The translations under genes were made by a program, and so were the position numbers. From Carettochelys insculpta (lineage: Eukaryota; Chordata; Testudines; Carettochelyidae), in NCBI RefSeq assembly GCF_033958435.1, contig NC_134138.1, positions 184,423,298 to 184,487,297 on the forward strand: a stretch of 64,000 bases of DNA, read 5' to 3'. The notes beneath the pieces are model-generated. The model had not been told where the DNA came from. It searched no databases and was given only the letters and a program-made list of their open reading frames with translations. This document shows, in pieces, positions 12,148 through 23,260 of this stretch; the stretch's first letter is position 1; each line of letters opens with the position of its first letter.

Positions 12148-12640
12148 AAGAGGGGCTGAGATTAAGGCCCTGCTGGTCTTGTGAGCAGAAGAGGAGACCC
12201 ACCCGGACCCCTGTGCCAGGTGCTGAAAAGCCGAGATCTGTGCTCACATGACCGAGGCCCTGGCCTAATGGGGCCACCTCTGCCACAAGTGAGGGCTAAA
12301 GTAAAGGAACTGAGACAGGCTACATCCAGTCCCAGGATGCTGCAGGCCGGTCGCGAGTAGAACCACACTCGTGTCCCTATTACTGGGAACTTAACCAGAT
12401 TCTCGGGGCAGGGTGGACTCCTCACCCCCTGGCCTGAGCATCGACTCAGGGCTTGAGGCACCACCGGCCCCCCCCCACCCCCCCGCAGCAGAGCAGGAGC
12501 CCAGGAAGGAGCAGTCACCAGAGGGCCAACCCCCACAGGAGGTGGACTCTGAGGTGAACAGCCTCACCACGGTGCTGGACCTGGTCCCTAGCAGTCAGGC
12601 CACCTCCAGGTCATCCTTCAAATTTGTCAAGGATCCTTCC
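12148..12640 (+). pseudogene. Harbinger MYB/SANT-like DNA-binding protein, decayed
   Basis: In Harbinger elements this second protein binds the element ends and helps bring the nuclease to the DNA in the nucleus. In one frame from about 12154, AEIKALLVL, AEEET and HMTEALA correspond to the trihelix/MYB-like fold. After a frame change comes VRAKVKELRQA near 12290-12325, a strongly characteristic helix of this family. A further frame change leads to the acidic, proline-rich tail at 12413-12640 (PPAPPHPPAAEQEP, then VPSSQATS). At least three in-frame stops and two frame shifts break it. The likely N-terminus upstream of 12148 is not recognisable. The gene converges on the nuclease pseudogene. 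It cannot make a functional protein. Confidence 0.75.
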
Positions 12641-12867
12641 AGTGAATGCCTCATGTGTCACACACCCCAGGACATGGGCGGCGGGTGTGGACAGGATGGG
12701 CTGTGAGCACCATTCAGCTGGCTCTGGGGGGACATTGTGCTGTGGTCCCAGGGCGTGGAACCACATGCAGCAATAGTGTGTGCCACCTGAACCCAGCAGA
12801 CAGCCCCAGGGCAAGGTCGGCATTCTTCTGCCAGGCTCACGGGAGGCTGGACAAGTGTCAGACCCTG

Positions 12868-12894
12868 TGGGGGGGGGGAGGGGAAGTGGGGGGC
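12868..12894. repeat. G-run tract, potential quadruplex
   Basis: A run of about ten G, then GGGG and GGGGGG separated by one to three bases. Confidence 0.75.
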
Positions 12895-13744
12895 TCCCAG
12901 CGTCTGCCATGGCTGGAAGCAGACTAGCCATGAGGGTGCTGGCCAGACCCCAGATGCACCAAGGCATGCGGCACGTGGGCATGCCTGCAGGTGGGAGGCA
13001 GCACCCAGGCCTGTGGACAGTGCTGCAAGCCACAGGTGTGAGTAGGCCCCAGGGAGGGCTAGGCTGCTCCCAGCTCCCCTGCCACCCATGAGGGGACCCC
13101 TCTGTGACCAAGCACCCTGCTTAGATGCTAGCCTATTGAACAGGTGGTGGGAGCAGCCATCAGCATGGTCCCAGAGGCACTGCGGAGCCCCCGTGTGGCA
13201 GGTCCCACTATGCAGGCTACACATGGCTTTGCTCCTGCCCCAGGCCCTCCTTACCCATACCTCCCCCACTGCTGCCAGCCCCATCCAAGCCCAGACAGGG
13301 GCCCTGAATCCACATCATGATGGGATCCTGAGGCCAACCCTGCTCAGGGTCCTGCTCCCTCTCAGGTTCACAACCCGCTGCCCCCATATTCAGAGGCCCC
13401 TCAGCCCCTGTCCCAAGCCCCCATACACACTGTAAATGGTTGCATTTTTTGTAAATAGTTTTGAATTGCAGCTTTTCTTTTGCAGATGTATGTTTTTTTG
13501 TTCGGTAAAACCCACTTAATTATTCACCATCCATGCATCCCTCTTTATTGTGCAGGGGTTGGGGAAGGGGAACGGGGTGAAGGGAATGGTCATGGTGAGG
13601 ATGAGGTAGGGCTGTGGGCCCAAGGTCCCCACTGGGGGGGCCCTGGTAAAGGTTACTGGGGTCCTTGGGAGAAGCTCCCCCTCAGGGCCTCCTGGATCCA
13701 CAGCCCCTCCCAATGGCCCTGGTGGGTGGCATCTGTGCTGCCTC

Positions 13745-14945
13745 CCTCTCCTATTCCACAATGTTGTGCAGGACACAACAAGCCCCCACAACTTGGCAGA
13801 TGCTGCACTCTCCCACACTGAGGCAGGTCAGCAGGCACCTGAATCATGCTTTGAAGTACCCAAAGGTGCCCTCATCCTGCATCCTGGAGCAGCTCAGGCA
13901 CTCATAGAATAGTTCCTTGCTGGGATCCTGCTGGCCAGTATGTGGCTTCATCAGCCACAGCATAAGGAGGTAAGCCACATCCCCCATGATGCAGACCGGC
14001 ATCTGCACATCTCCAGCTGCCAGCTCATGGTGGGAAATGAATGTGCCTGCCTCCAGCTTCCGGCACAGGCTGGAATTGCAGAACTCGTGAGCATTGTGTG
14101 CCCTGCCTGCCTGCCCAACTTAAGTGTCCATGAACTCTCCATGGTAGTCAATCAGGGCCTGCAGCACCACGGAGAAGTAGCCCTTCTGTTTGATGTATTT
14201 GGCTGCTCTGGGGCATGGATTAGGATGTGGGTTCCATAAACAGCTCCAATGCTGTTCAGGAAACCCCAGGGCAACAAACCCAGCCACTACCTGGCTGAGG
14301 TCCCCCAGATGGATGACCCTCCACAGCAGGATTGAGTTGATGGCCCTTATGACCTGCAGAGGAAGGCAACTGAACACGCACAAGAGGGACTGAGGGAGGG
14401 AGTACCTGGGCCCTTGGGGGTGTACTGGTTCCACTCCCTCCGACCTACGTGGGAGCCCCCTGTGAGGCTGCACCCCTGCCCCCAGAGCAGGGCCATGTGA
14501 GGACAAAACTGCATGGTCCCCCAGGAATGAGGCTTCTCCCCCAACTCCCTTCCACCCCTCACACCTCCCAAGCCCACTGCCCGAGGGTCCCCTTTTAGCA
14601 GGATGCCCTATCCCCACCATGTGGAGGCCACAGCCCATAAGGAGGGCCCTAACAATGGACTTCCCCACACCAAACTGGTTGCCCACTGACTGGTAGCTGT
14701 TGGGGGTGGTGAGCTTCCAGAGGGTGATTGTGACCTGCTTCTCCATGGGGATGGCAGGCTGCAGCGGGGTTTAATGTCTCCAGAGAGCAGGGGCAAGCCA
14801 GGCATGGAGCTCCAAGAAGGTGGGCTTCCACATGCAGAAGCTCTGAAGCCACTGCTGGTCATCCCATTGCTCCATGACCAGCGGGTCCCATCAGTTCAAA
14901 CTAATGTGGTGCCTCCAGAGCTGCCTGTGCACTGGGTGGAGAGGG
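13745..14945 (-). pseudogene. HARBI1-like Harbinger DDE nuclease (transposase), catalytically dead
   Basis: The intact family protein cuts and joins transposon ends using a DDE triad in an RNase H-like fold. Reading the minus strand, EQWDDQQWLQSF and FLELHAWLAPAL (14900-14790) are followed by a stop, then ITLWKLTTPNSYQSVG and GNQFGVGKS (about 14656-14730). An intron seems to follow: a typical polypyrimidine-CAG acceptor lies at 14354-14359, before VIRAINSILL. Next come HLGDLSQVVAGF, a GAV-x-GTHI segment, KYIKQKGYFSVVLQALID, then after a frameshift LEAGTF, GDVAYLLM, and CVLHNIVE near 13760. The first catalytic Asp (GAVDGTHI in the family) is Tyr at 14236-14238. The second (AHDA) is Asn at 14093-14095. 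Several stops and shifts add to this. Confidence 0.88.
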
Positions 14946-15478
14946 GGTGCAGGTGTGCAAGTCCTGCAGCCAGTGCATCAGCCCTGAAGGTGGTCTCGGG
15001 GTCACCCTCTGTGAGGAACAGGAGGGCAGCTGCCAGAAAGTTCAGCCCCAGCTGCAGCATGTCTGTGTGGGGCCAACACAAGCCCGAGGTAGCTCTGTTG
15101 GCATGGCACCTGGGGAAAGGCTGTGTTGCCCACAATTGCAGGGCAAGCACAGAGGGCACAGTGAGAGCGCTGATGTCCCTCGCAGGGGTAGGTGATCCCA
15201 CAGCAGGCTCACGGAACGGCTGTCTGGTGGAGTCCCTTTAAGCGCCGATCTCCGCAGGGCTCCGGCACCGGCTCCCAGAAGGAACAGGTGCTCACCAACC
15301 CTGGCTGACACCATTCTGGGGAACAATTTTGTAAAGAGAGTGGCTGGGCTTCTGTCAACAGAGCAGACCGCTCTTAATGCACCTTGCTGTCTGGATGCAT
15401 TCTGTTGGCGGAAGTTTTGTCTCAAGATATCTTTTGACACACGCTTCTGCTGACAAACCCTGCAATCTAGACATAGCC

Positions 15479-15481
15479 TAA
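15479..15481. other. TAA target-site duplication, right copy
   Basis: Exact repeat of 11622-11624 directly after the right terminus. Confidence 0.9.
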
Positions 15482-18400
15482 GAAACAATCCTCTGAATGA
15501 TCTGCCTCTAACATCAGAGAGACTTTAAAAGAACTACAAAAAGGGAAAAGTTATTTTGTTGAATGATTCGACAACCGGTCAATTAAAGGCTGTCAAGATG
15601 ACACTCCTGATATTTCTAGGTAAAAAAGCAAACTCAAAAGTTAGAAAAACCAAACCAAACATTTCAGGCTTTCTTAAAATATCTTAAATAAAATAAGTGT
15701 GAATAAATTCCACTTATTTTTCCTCTTCATTTTACTAACAGTGTATGTTAAAAGAGACCCAAAACTTCTTAGGAGATATTGCCACATTGAGAGATTGAGC
15801 CCCGTATTTTTACAAATTCCCTTTCATAGGCAAGATTCAATGCTTAATTACTCTAACAGTTGGACTAAAAGAGATCCTAGGAAGTCCAGTTCCTTTTCTG
15901 GTTCTTAGCTCCTACTCTATGCTATGGCATCATCTTCACCACTGAACCCTAGGGGATCTCAGAGCCCATTGAGGGAATGTCAGAAGTGCCTCTTGACAGC
16001 AGACTATACAGTTTTTAGAGGCTTTTAAAATATTTGACATAAAATATTACTAACAAATACTTTGCACAACCATGAGATACACTTGAAACAGACACTAACC
16101 GGAGCTTCCAAAGGCCAGTATCATACTCCAGCAGTCCTTCAGACAACTTAACTTCCTGCATCTTGTGTTCTTTATACTGGTGCAGAGCGAATGTTGCTGA
16201 ATGCTGCCATTATAACTTGTCATTAGTACAAATGATTACAAAAGGGGCAGGATAACACAGAAGTTATACCCAAAATAAGAGGAAGGCTTTTTTTCTAGGT
16301 CCCAATCCAGCAAAGTTTCAGACTTCAGTGCCTCATGCGCTCAATGACTTAATGAAGTCAAAGGACAGACTGCCACTGACTGTGACTGTTGGATGAAATC
16401 CATACTGCTACATATGAAATACAGTTATAAAAGGAAATATTTGCAGGTGAACTTTCAAACAGTACACTAAAAGTAAAAGAAAACAAACAAGAAAGTAAGG
16501 AAACATAAATTAGTTTTCTCATTAATTAGTCCATCCTTTGATTAAATATCAAGCAGTGAAAAGCACTGCAGCTCATTTTCAACAATTAAACATTTACTGA
16601 AAACAAAGGCCAACTTGGCAATCAAAACATGCACATCTAAAAACTTTAATGGTAAAGATCATGCATAAGGGAAGTCATTCATTTTGCTTGTTGTATTTAC
16701 CAAGTTTTCCAGAATACTGCATGAAGTCTCTGAATTAGCCTGGATGCATACAACAAACTTTACTTTATTCTTAAATGAAAATGTTAACATTCAGAACTAA
16801 TTTTCAAAAATAGTCCTTTCCTTCCGAAAAAAAAATAAAATAAAAGGTTCCTCAAAGGCTTCCTAAGACAGCAATGCAAATAGAAAGGAGAATTGGTTTT
16901 GACTATATGCCAAGAGTTTGCATCACTGTACATATCCTTTTACATTTTTTCCCATGTACTCTTAAGTATTTAACTCTCTTAATGGTCAGTAACAACAAAA
17001 GAAATAGCCGTCTGAAGTGTCAATTTTCTAAATAAATTGTTAAGTGCAGAAGCCAGATGCTGTATGTGCAATTGGTAATAGTCCTGCACAGGCTTGGTTA
17101 TAAAAGCGAGCAAAAGCACTCATTAAACTGCACGCTCTACTTATATTGTTCCATTTCACTTCCTAGAAATTAGATCACACCATGAAGTTAGTTCTTTGAA
17201 ATATTTGGGGCAATAGCAAATTCAAAGTCAGTGAATTACTTAGAAGGAACGTTACAGTTTTTAATACTCCTTGGAATTCTACTCCACCTCCTGATCCTCA
17301 CTACAGCATGTCTAACATCTCTATCAAGTATGGTTTCTCCTGTGTCATTTCAGTTATCACATATTTTCCCCCCATTCTCCTAAAATCTAATACCAAAATG
17401 TCACTGTACCTGTTATAGCTGGGATTTGGGTAGAAAATACCATTTTTGAGGCTTCAGTGCAAGTCAATGCATTGTTAATGTATTCATGTGTATTTGGTGA
17501 CATAGAAAAAGGATAGTTAGGACACATGCCGAAGGGCTATATTTGCCCCTCTGTAAGCAAACTCCAAATAAGTCAGTTATGACAGTGGTGGATAATTTTC
17601 AGACAAAACTATTTCTCCCCAAAAGAAAATTGGATTTTTTTGACTAAATGAAACTTTGCAGAAAGTGTCTGCTCACTGGTCCTATGCAAATTAGGTACAT
17701 GCCAGTATCCCACCACTTCTAACAGAATATCAGCTGAACTCAGCATTACACAGCTGAAATGGAGAACCAACAGGAAGCTGCATAACACCTACATATGCTG
17801 ATGCTCAGCATCTCTGAGGTCCTAATATGAGAGATTTGTCCCTTTCCAAAATGGAGGGGAGAAGACAAAACTAAATTAATCATTGTAATTAATCATAGTA
17901 ACACACAAATGCTCAAATTCCCAAGTAAGGCTTTTGTGAGAATTTTTCAGTAACTGCGTCTTCATCATTACTGCAAGGCCTGATCCTGTTCCCAATGAAG
18001 CCAGCAACAGAAACTCATGTGGGTTCAGTGTGAACCAGACCACATAACAAATGTCTCATAAATGAAGAGGCATATTTTATTTTAGAAAGACCTTCACAAC
18101 ACAAATGTAATACGCCAACGGGAACGTGGGAGACTATGTTTCCTAAAGCTGTATAATAGAGCTGCTTAATACAAATATTTGACCTGGGAAGATGCTGATC
18201 TAAATTTCTTTAAATACAGTATATTTTGTATCTCTCCTTTGTAAAAGTTCAACCCTCTCTTCTATTTTTCTTAGTAACTATGCCTATTTTGTCAGTAAGA
18301 GTGGCAGTACTTCGGCAGCAAAGGCCAGTAAAGCTGCTCACTATTATCTATTGTCATGATGTGCACAGTTATTCAACTTGTTCTTTCCACATTTCCTCTT

Positions 18401-19040
18401 CCAGGCAAACAAACACTCTGAAGAGAGGATGAAAAAAACCCAGCAGCTCAGTGTAAGATTTGAAAACTGAGGTTCCATTTGCTCATTTTAATGGGTTGAT
18501 TACTTTTTTCAAGAAACCTGATAAAGAAAGAGAGGGCTCTATCATGTTTTAAGAACCAGATCCTCACAAGAGGTATGGAGAAAGTGCATCGCTCTGCAGA
18601 TAGCTCATGGCTGTAAGATCACAGAAGGCCTTAACAGATGTAGGAAGCATGTCGGCTGGGCAGCAATAACCACCCCTGTTCTACTGGAGTAGATTAACTT
18701 TCGCCAATGTTGCTGCCAAGCTTCAAGCTGATGTGCAGGCATATCGCCATTGGATAGTCAAGGTTGTCTCCATTCTCTGGATGTTATTTGATGTCCATTA
18801 AACTTTACTGGCTTTGAACTGGTGCATGGCTGGCTCACCTGATCCCCCCAAGACTTCAGGGAGATAGCCAGCTGAAATATGTACCTCTGAGACTCCCACG
18901 GGAAACAAAGTGTAAGGTTGATTCAATGAGTATTTTGCCATTCAGAACCAGAATCATTTAGATCAGTGGCCCTCAAACTCATCTGACTGAATCCACCTTG
19001 TGTCTGTACTTGTATATGCCGCCACAAAAGTACATACACC
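15482..19040. other. unassigned AT-rich unique sequence
   Basis: This 3.5 kb has no recognised gene or recent mobile element. Short words near 16300-16400 and 17970-18050 (CCCAATCCAGCAAAG, GATCCTGTTCCCAATGAAG) hint at decayed copies of the old repeat seen at 4930. The part from about 17050 to 17250 is repeat-free and may be conserved, but nothing decides this. Confidence 0.35.
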
Positions 19041-19163
19041 CAGTGGTTTTTTTGTACCAGTACAGATTACTGGCACTTCGACGTGGGAATGGCTGGGGTA
19101 GGGATCCAGCTAAGTGCCGGCTCTTTGTTCTTTCTTTCTTTCTTTAAAACAAAAAGGGCACTG
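19041..19163. mobile_element. small hAT-like MITE with perfect 8-bp target duplication
   Basis: The element starts CAGTGGTTTTTTTGTACC and ends AAAACAAAAAGGGCACTG, giving short CAGTG/CACTG terminal inverted repeats. Both sides carry the identical 8-mer CATACACC (19033-19040 and 19164-19171). An 8-bp duplication with CAGTG-type ends is the hAT pattern. At 123 bp it has no coding capacity. Related copies are at 36121-36199 and, less clearly, 25445-25578. Confidence 0.85.
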
Positions 19164-19171
19164 CATACACC

Positions 19172-19860
19172 AACAAAAAACAACATACAACTCACTGGAC
19201 ACTAAACACAGTAAGGCACTGATTCAAACAGAATCATGTAAGTATAAGGTGTATACATTTTAAGTGAGATATTAGTTGCGTCACACCATAGTTACTAGTG
19301 TTATGGGTTTACTTGTTTTTGGAGCTCAGCAGTTCTTATTCAGGGTTGGTTACTTGAGACTGTGATCCAGAGATCCCCTTCTACTTTCAATTAAATGTGC
19401 ACATGAGATCAAGCCAAAACAGACTGACGTATAGATGACAACAACTAGGTACAATGCTGTGTAAGCTTAACAGGAATCCATCAAAATGCACAATATCACA
19501 GAGACAAAGGCACAGTGCCCTCTTAGCACTGGATATGCCTGGAGGAATAAGCCCTGTTAGTTATTTGTTGCTGCAGGTAACCCCTCCCCACACCACATTT
19601 TGCGCCTGGCCCTCTGGTTTAAAAGCCCTTGATTTCTTGATTTAGACCATGTTGTAATCTTTAAGCAGATGCCCCTAACATTACAAGCCTACATCCAGCT
19701 CTAGGCACAGGGATACAAATCTATGTTGGCTGAACACAAGCAGATTCCTGTGACATCAGGCAGCCCAGCTTGTAAACTTGGGGGACAAATGTTTAAGTCA
19801 AAATGTTGTAAGTTTTGCTTTGCATTTCATTTTCATGTTTGTGCCCGGCGAAGAAATATG
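19172..19860. other. unassigned unique sequence
   Basis: Nothing recognised. Confidence 0.4.
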
Positions 19861-19950
19861 GCCCTTCTAGTTATAACACTGGACTATGACTTGGGAGACC
19901 TAAGTCCAATTCCCATTTCTGCCATATTCTTCGTGTGTGACTTTGGACAT

Positions 19951-20057
19951 TCAGGACTGGATTCTGCAAGTTAAGCATGTGAGCTTTTAGCCTGTGAGCA
20001 ATCCCACCGACATCACTACAATTAAAGTTAAGCAAATGTTTAAGGTTCTTGCTGAAG
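19951..20057. repeat. old interspersed repeat inserted into the SINE
   Basis: The words GGACTGGATTCTGCAAG, TTAAGCATGTGAGC and AAAGTTAAGCAAATG match the type of block at 4930-5065. It lies between two halves of one SINE consensus, so it arrived as a discrete insertion. Confidence 0.5.
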
Positions 20058-20100
20058 GGCCTTTATCCTTCTGTACTTCACTTCCCCATCTATACAACTG

Positions 20101-20542
20101 GGCTACGTCTACACGAGAGGGTCCCTTTGGAAAAATGGGCTTTTGTCAGAAAAACTCATGGAGCATTTACACACAAAATGTGCTTTGTTGACAGACTGTA
20201 GACAGAACTTGGCACATCTGTTGGCAGTGTTATACCTCCCTGTGTTCAGATATAATGCCTTTGTAGACAGTTTCCTGTCAGCAAAACAGCCCTGTTAATG
20301 TTCCGGGATCCTTTTGTTAACAGACAGGGCTTCTGGTTCACCAGGCAGCCCTATTTGCAGAGCTTCCGGTTAGCCATTTTGTCAAGAGAGGGCCAGGCAG
20401 TTTGGCTGCTCTCTATCGACAGAGCAGATTGCTCTTTCGATCTGCTTTTAGGTGTAGACACAATCTGTTGACAGAAGTTTTGCCAGGAAAACCCTTCCGA
20501 CAGTCACTTGTGTCAACAAATGCTTTTTGCATAGACATAGCT
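20101..20542. mobile_element. Harbinger-like MITE, TGTTGACAG type
   Basis: The left end is GGCTACGTCTACACGAG and the right end is the complement of AGCTATGTCTATGC. TGTTGACAG and TCTGTTGACAGAAG words recur, as in the full Harbinger element at 11625 and the MITE at 49234. Flanking triplets CTG and TTG match at only two of three positions. Arms are degenerate, so this is an old copy. Confidence 0.75.
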
Positions 20543-20735
20543 TTGGTGTAAAAGGAATTTCTATTTCCCACCCTTTGTGCTCATGGAATTAAGGTTAAAC
20601 ATATACATTTGACTTGGGTTGCATGTTGTTTGGGCAGGGACTATTCCTTGCAATATGCTGACACAGTGCATAGCATAACAGGGCTTTAATCTCAGCTAGG
20701 CAATCCAGGTGCTAGCATGAAATGAACAACATATA

Positions 20736-20994
20736 GGCCGTGTCTACAATAGCCCAAATGTGCAGCTCGTCCAGACGGGACTCCTTTTTGAAAGGACCCT
20801 GGCAACTTGAAATCCCCTTATTCCTATCTGCTATTAGGAATAAGGGGATTTCAAGTTGCTGGGGTCCTTTCGAAAAGGAGCCCCATCTGGACGAGCCACG
20901 CAGCGGCGAGCCGCATCAATTTCAAAGTGCCGTGGCTGCTGGCATTCTAATGAGGCGCTGAATATGTAAGTTTTGGGCAAGTGTAGATGTGGCC
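20736..20994. mobile_element. foldback MITE, TTCGAAATGGCC type, one arm shortened
   Basis: GGCCGTGTCTACAATAGCCC begins the copy and the complement of GGCCACATCTACACTTGCCC ends it. ATA lies on both sides (20733-20735, 20995-20997). The centre near 20830 keeps the CCCCTTATTCCTATCTGC hairpin of the family. The left arm lacks about 75 bp that the right arm retains, so the palindrome is asymmetric. Confidence 0.85.
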
Positions 20995-20997
20995 ATA

Positions 20998-21737
20998 ATA
21001 AAAGCAAAAACAGGTGACAATGTGAGAAGTGATTATTCCTGCACATTATGGAAAACTGATGCATCACAATAACAAATATCAATATGTAGCAGCTCTACAG
21101 CTCTATAAAGTTCTTCAAAACATAGACTAGCTACCAGCGCTTCATATCAGACCTATGAGAAAGGTTAGCAGCAGAACTTCCACTGTGATTTTTATAGCTG
21201 TACTCCTGTACTTCAAGAACTAAATCTTGCCTCCAATATCTAAAGAAGCTCCATTCATGTAGCACGAATTTTGCCTCGATGCTTGAAGAAAACAGATCAA
21301 TAAACTACTGATAGGCTGATGTATAACTAAAGTATTGATGTAATATTTCTCTTGTCTATCAACATCTTGCTATTCTAAATTTTTTTGCATTTCTCTGTAC
21401 GGCAATTGTACTTCTGGCTAATGTGTATATATTGCTTTCCTCTCTCTTACAGTGCTCACTTTCATAAGACGTGTTTGTGAAGGAAAAACAAGAAGCCATC
21501 CATTCCCAATGTGAGCTAAAAGTTCTGACCTAAACAAACCACCCTCCGTCTCCTCTTCTCTATCATCATTGCTCCAGAACTAAGGAAACCAATCCTCCAC
21601 TACGCTGAACACCCTCCAGAACAATGGTAGCCAACCTTTTAATGCCCAAGATCACAGTTTGAATTTAAGGGAAAACCAGGATCTTTCCCACCCCTTCCCT
21701 GAAGCCCCGGCCTACTAATGATGAATTTTCCCAGATC
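20998..21737. other. mostly unassigned; possible repeat start near 21620
   Basis: The stretch is unremarkable until about 21620, where GGTAGCCAACCTTTTAATGC and the following text resemble the start of a common reptile interspersed repeat. It stops at the MITE boundary. Confidence 0.35.
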
Positions 21738-22318
21738 TAAGGCTATGGCTACACTGCAGCACTATTTTGAAATTAGGTATTTCAAAACAACTGTTTCAAA
21801 ATGTGTTCTTTCAAAATAACACAATTACATACCAAATGTATTTCAAAATAGGAACTAGCTATTTCAAAATAACATTTCTGGAAACATGACATTATTTCGA
21901 AATAGTGCTCTGGAGCCCATCATGGCATATTTCGAAGTAGCGCTATTCTGTGTCTTAATAGTGCCTATTTCACAATAGTAATTTCTAAATAGACATTATT
22001 CCTCCTGCTGAGGGTTACCAATTTTGGCTGCATCTACACTATGAGATAAAATTGATTTTATTAAAATTGATTTCATAACGCTGGGTTTTATCCATTCGAT
22101 TTTGAGCATCTTTACCTTCCCACATGCTCCCCACAAAATCGACTTACTGCTGCCACATACAAGTAGCTTAAATCGAGTGCTGCTGCAGTGTATTGTGGGA
22201 ACCTATCCCACAGTTCCCTGAGCCTCTTTGCATTCTGCCCCCACAAGTAGATGAGGGGATATGACACAATCTTCTCACATTTCATTCCCCTCTTTCCTCT
22301 GCCATGTTAATTATGGGT

Positions 22319-22757
22319 AAGTAGACCCAGGTGCTACACTGAAACTTGAAAGAATCATCAATAATGGCTCAGGGCAGCTAAAAGACAGTATACAGTTGAC
22401 AGACATGAAAATCATGACCGCCCATGGAGGCCCTTTCAGGAACTTGAATCTGGATTTCGGCCACTTGGGAAAGAAGACCCTTATGCTTAAGTAGACACAG
22501 TTGTTACACTGAAACTGGAGTGAATCATCAGTAATGGCCCATGGTGGCTAAAAGACAGTACACTTTTGATAGCCACAAAAATTGCGACTGTCCACGGAGG
22601 CCCTTTCAAGAACTTTTATCTGGATTTAGACCTCCCACCAAAGAAGACCCTTTGTATACATAGACACAGTTGCTACACTGAACCTCAAATGATTCATCAG
22701 GCTAAAAGACCCCAGACTACAGACAGGTTTTCACCTGGAAAAGAAGACCCTTAGGAC
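22319..22757. repeat. tandem array, about 170-bp unit, 2.6 copies
   Basis: Units begin at about 22319, 22489 and 22658 with AGTAGACMCAGKTGYTACACTG-like text, and each ends near AAGAAGACCCTT (22471, 22641, 22741). The third copy has an internal loss of about 70 bp. Confidence 0.85.
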
Positions 22758-22865
22758 AAGAATATTCCCCACTACAAGCCTTACTTTGACAACTGTGGTA
22801 ATTGTATAGCTAATACATTGCCTTCATTGAAACACGTATGGCTCAGGGCATGTAAAAAACCCTCG

Positions 22866-23260
22866 GCTACAGCCAGCCCCTGAAAATCATTACTGCTGGG
22901 GGAGAAGTACACTGGGAGGCTAAAAGACCCACTGCTAAAGCCAGCCCCCAAAAATCATGACCACCGAGAGAGACATCCCCTGTGCAGCTACAAAACCCCC
23001 TGCTAAAGCCAGGTCTGAAAATCATGACCACAGCCAGGCCTCAAAACTCGTGACAGCCAAGGGAGACATCCCGCCGGGTGGCTACAAGACCCCCAGCTAC
23101 AGCCAGGCCCCGAAAATCATGACCACCAAGGGAGAGGTCCCCTGGGTAGCTAAAAGATCCCCAGCTACAGCTAGCCCCTGAAAATCGTGACTGACAAGGG
23201 AGACGTCCCCCAGGGGGCTAAAAGACCTCTGGCTACAGCCAGCCCCCGAAAATCGTGACC
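22866..23260. repeat. tandem array, about 69-bp unit, 5-6 copies
   Basis: The anchor GAAAATCATGACCACC or variants recurs at about 22883, 22951, 23018, 23112, 23181 and 23250, with one irregular unit near 23043. Each unit also has GCTAAAAGACCCCCAGCTAC and GCCAGCCCC. The period is a multiple of three, so open frames run through it by chance of unit length. Confidence 0.85.

Larger units (their letters stand above)
11625..15478. mobile_element. PIF/Harbinger DNA transposon, full-length but inactive
   Basis: The element spans 3,854 bp. It begins GGCTATGTCTAGACTGCAGG and ends with the complement of GGCTATGTCTAGATTGCAGG, so the first 20 bases match at 19 positions. A TAA duplication flanks it exactly. 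A GTCGACA-rich sub-terminal region follows the left end, and TGTTGACAG-like words precede the right end. Inside lie two decayed genes in convergent orientation: a MYB/SANT-like protein on plus (12148-12640) and a HARBI1-like nuclease on minus (13745-14945). The two-gene arrangement is diagnostic of Harbinger. The internal sequence is markedly GC-rich compared with the host flanks. Many stops and frameshifts show an old, dead copy. It is the best local candidate for the source type of the surrounding short elements. Confidence 0.95.
19861..20720 (+). repeat. MIR-like SINE broken by two later insertions
   Basis: A tRNA-like/core segment (CTAGTTATAACACTGGACTA, GACTTGGGAGACC, TCTGCCAT, GTGTGACTTTGG) runs to about 19950. 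Its continuation, CTGTACTTCACTTCCCCATC, reappears at 20070-20098, where MIR-type SINEs have CCTCAGTTTCCCCATCTGTA. The 3' tail (GGGCAGGGACTATTCC) is at 20633-20660. The gaps are an old repeat at 19951-20057 and a Harbinger-like MITE at 20101-20542. The order gives relative ages: SINE first, the other two later. Confidence 0.65.

Noticed and set aside
12658..13284. 208-codon minus-strand frame and several overlapping GC-rich frames
   Set aside because: They lie in the GC-rich interior of the Harbinger element, where stop codons are rare by composition. They match neither Harbinger gene.
12100..15300. CpG island or promoter suggested by high GC
   Set aside because: The GC richness belongs to the transposon interior and CpG is not notably abundant.
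22866..23260. CRISPR-like regularly spaced repeats
   Set aside because: The whole ~69-bp unit repeats, not short repeats with unique spacers, and the host is a vertebrate.
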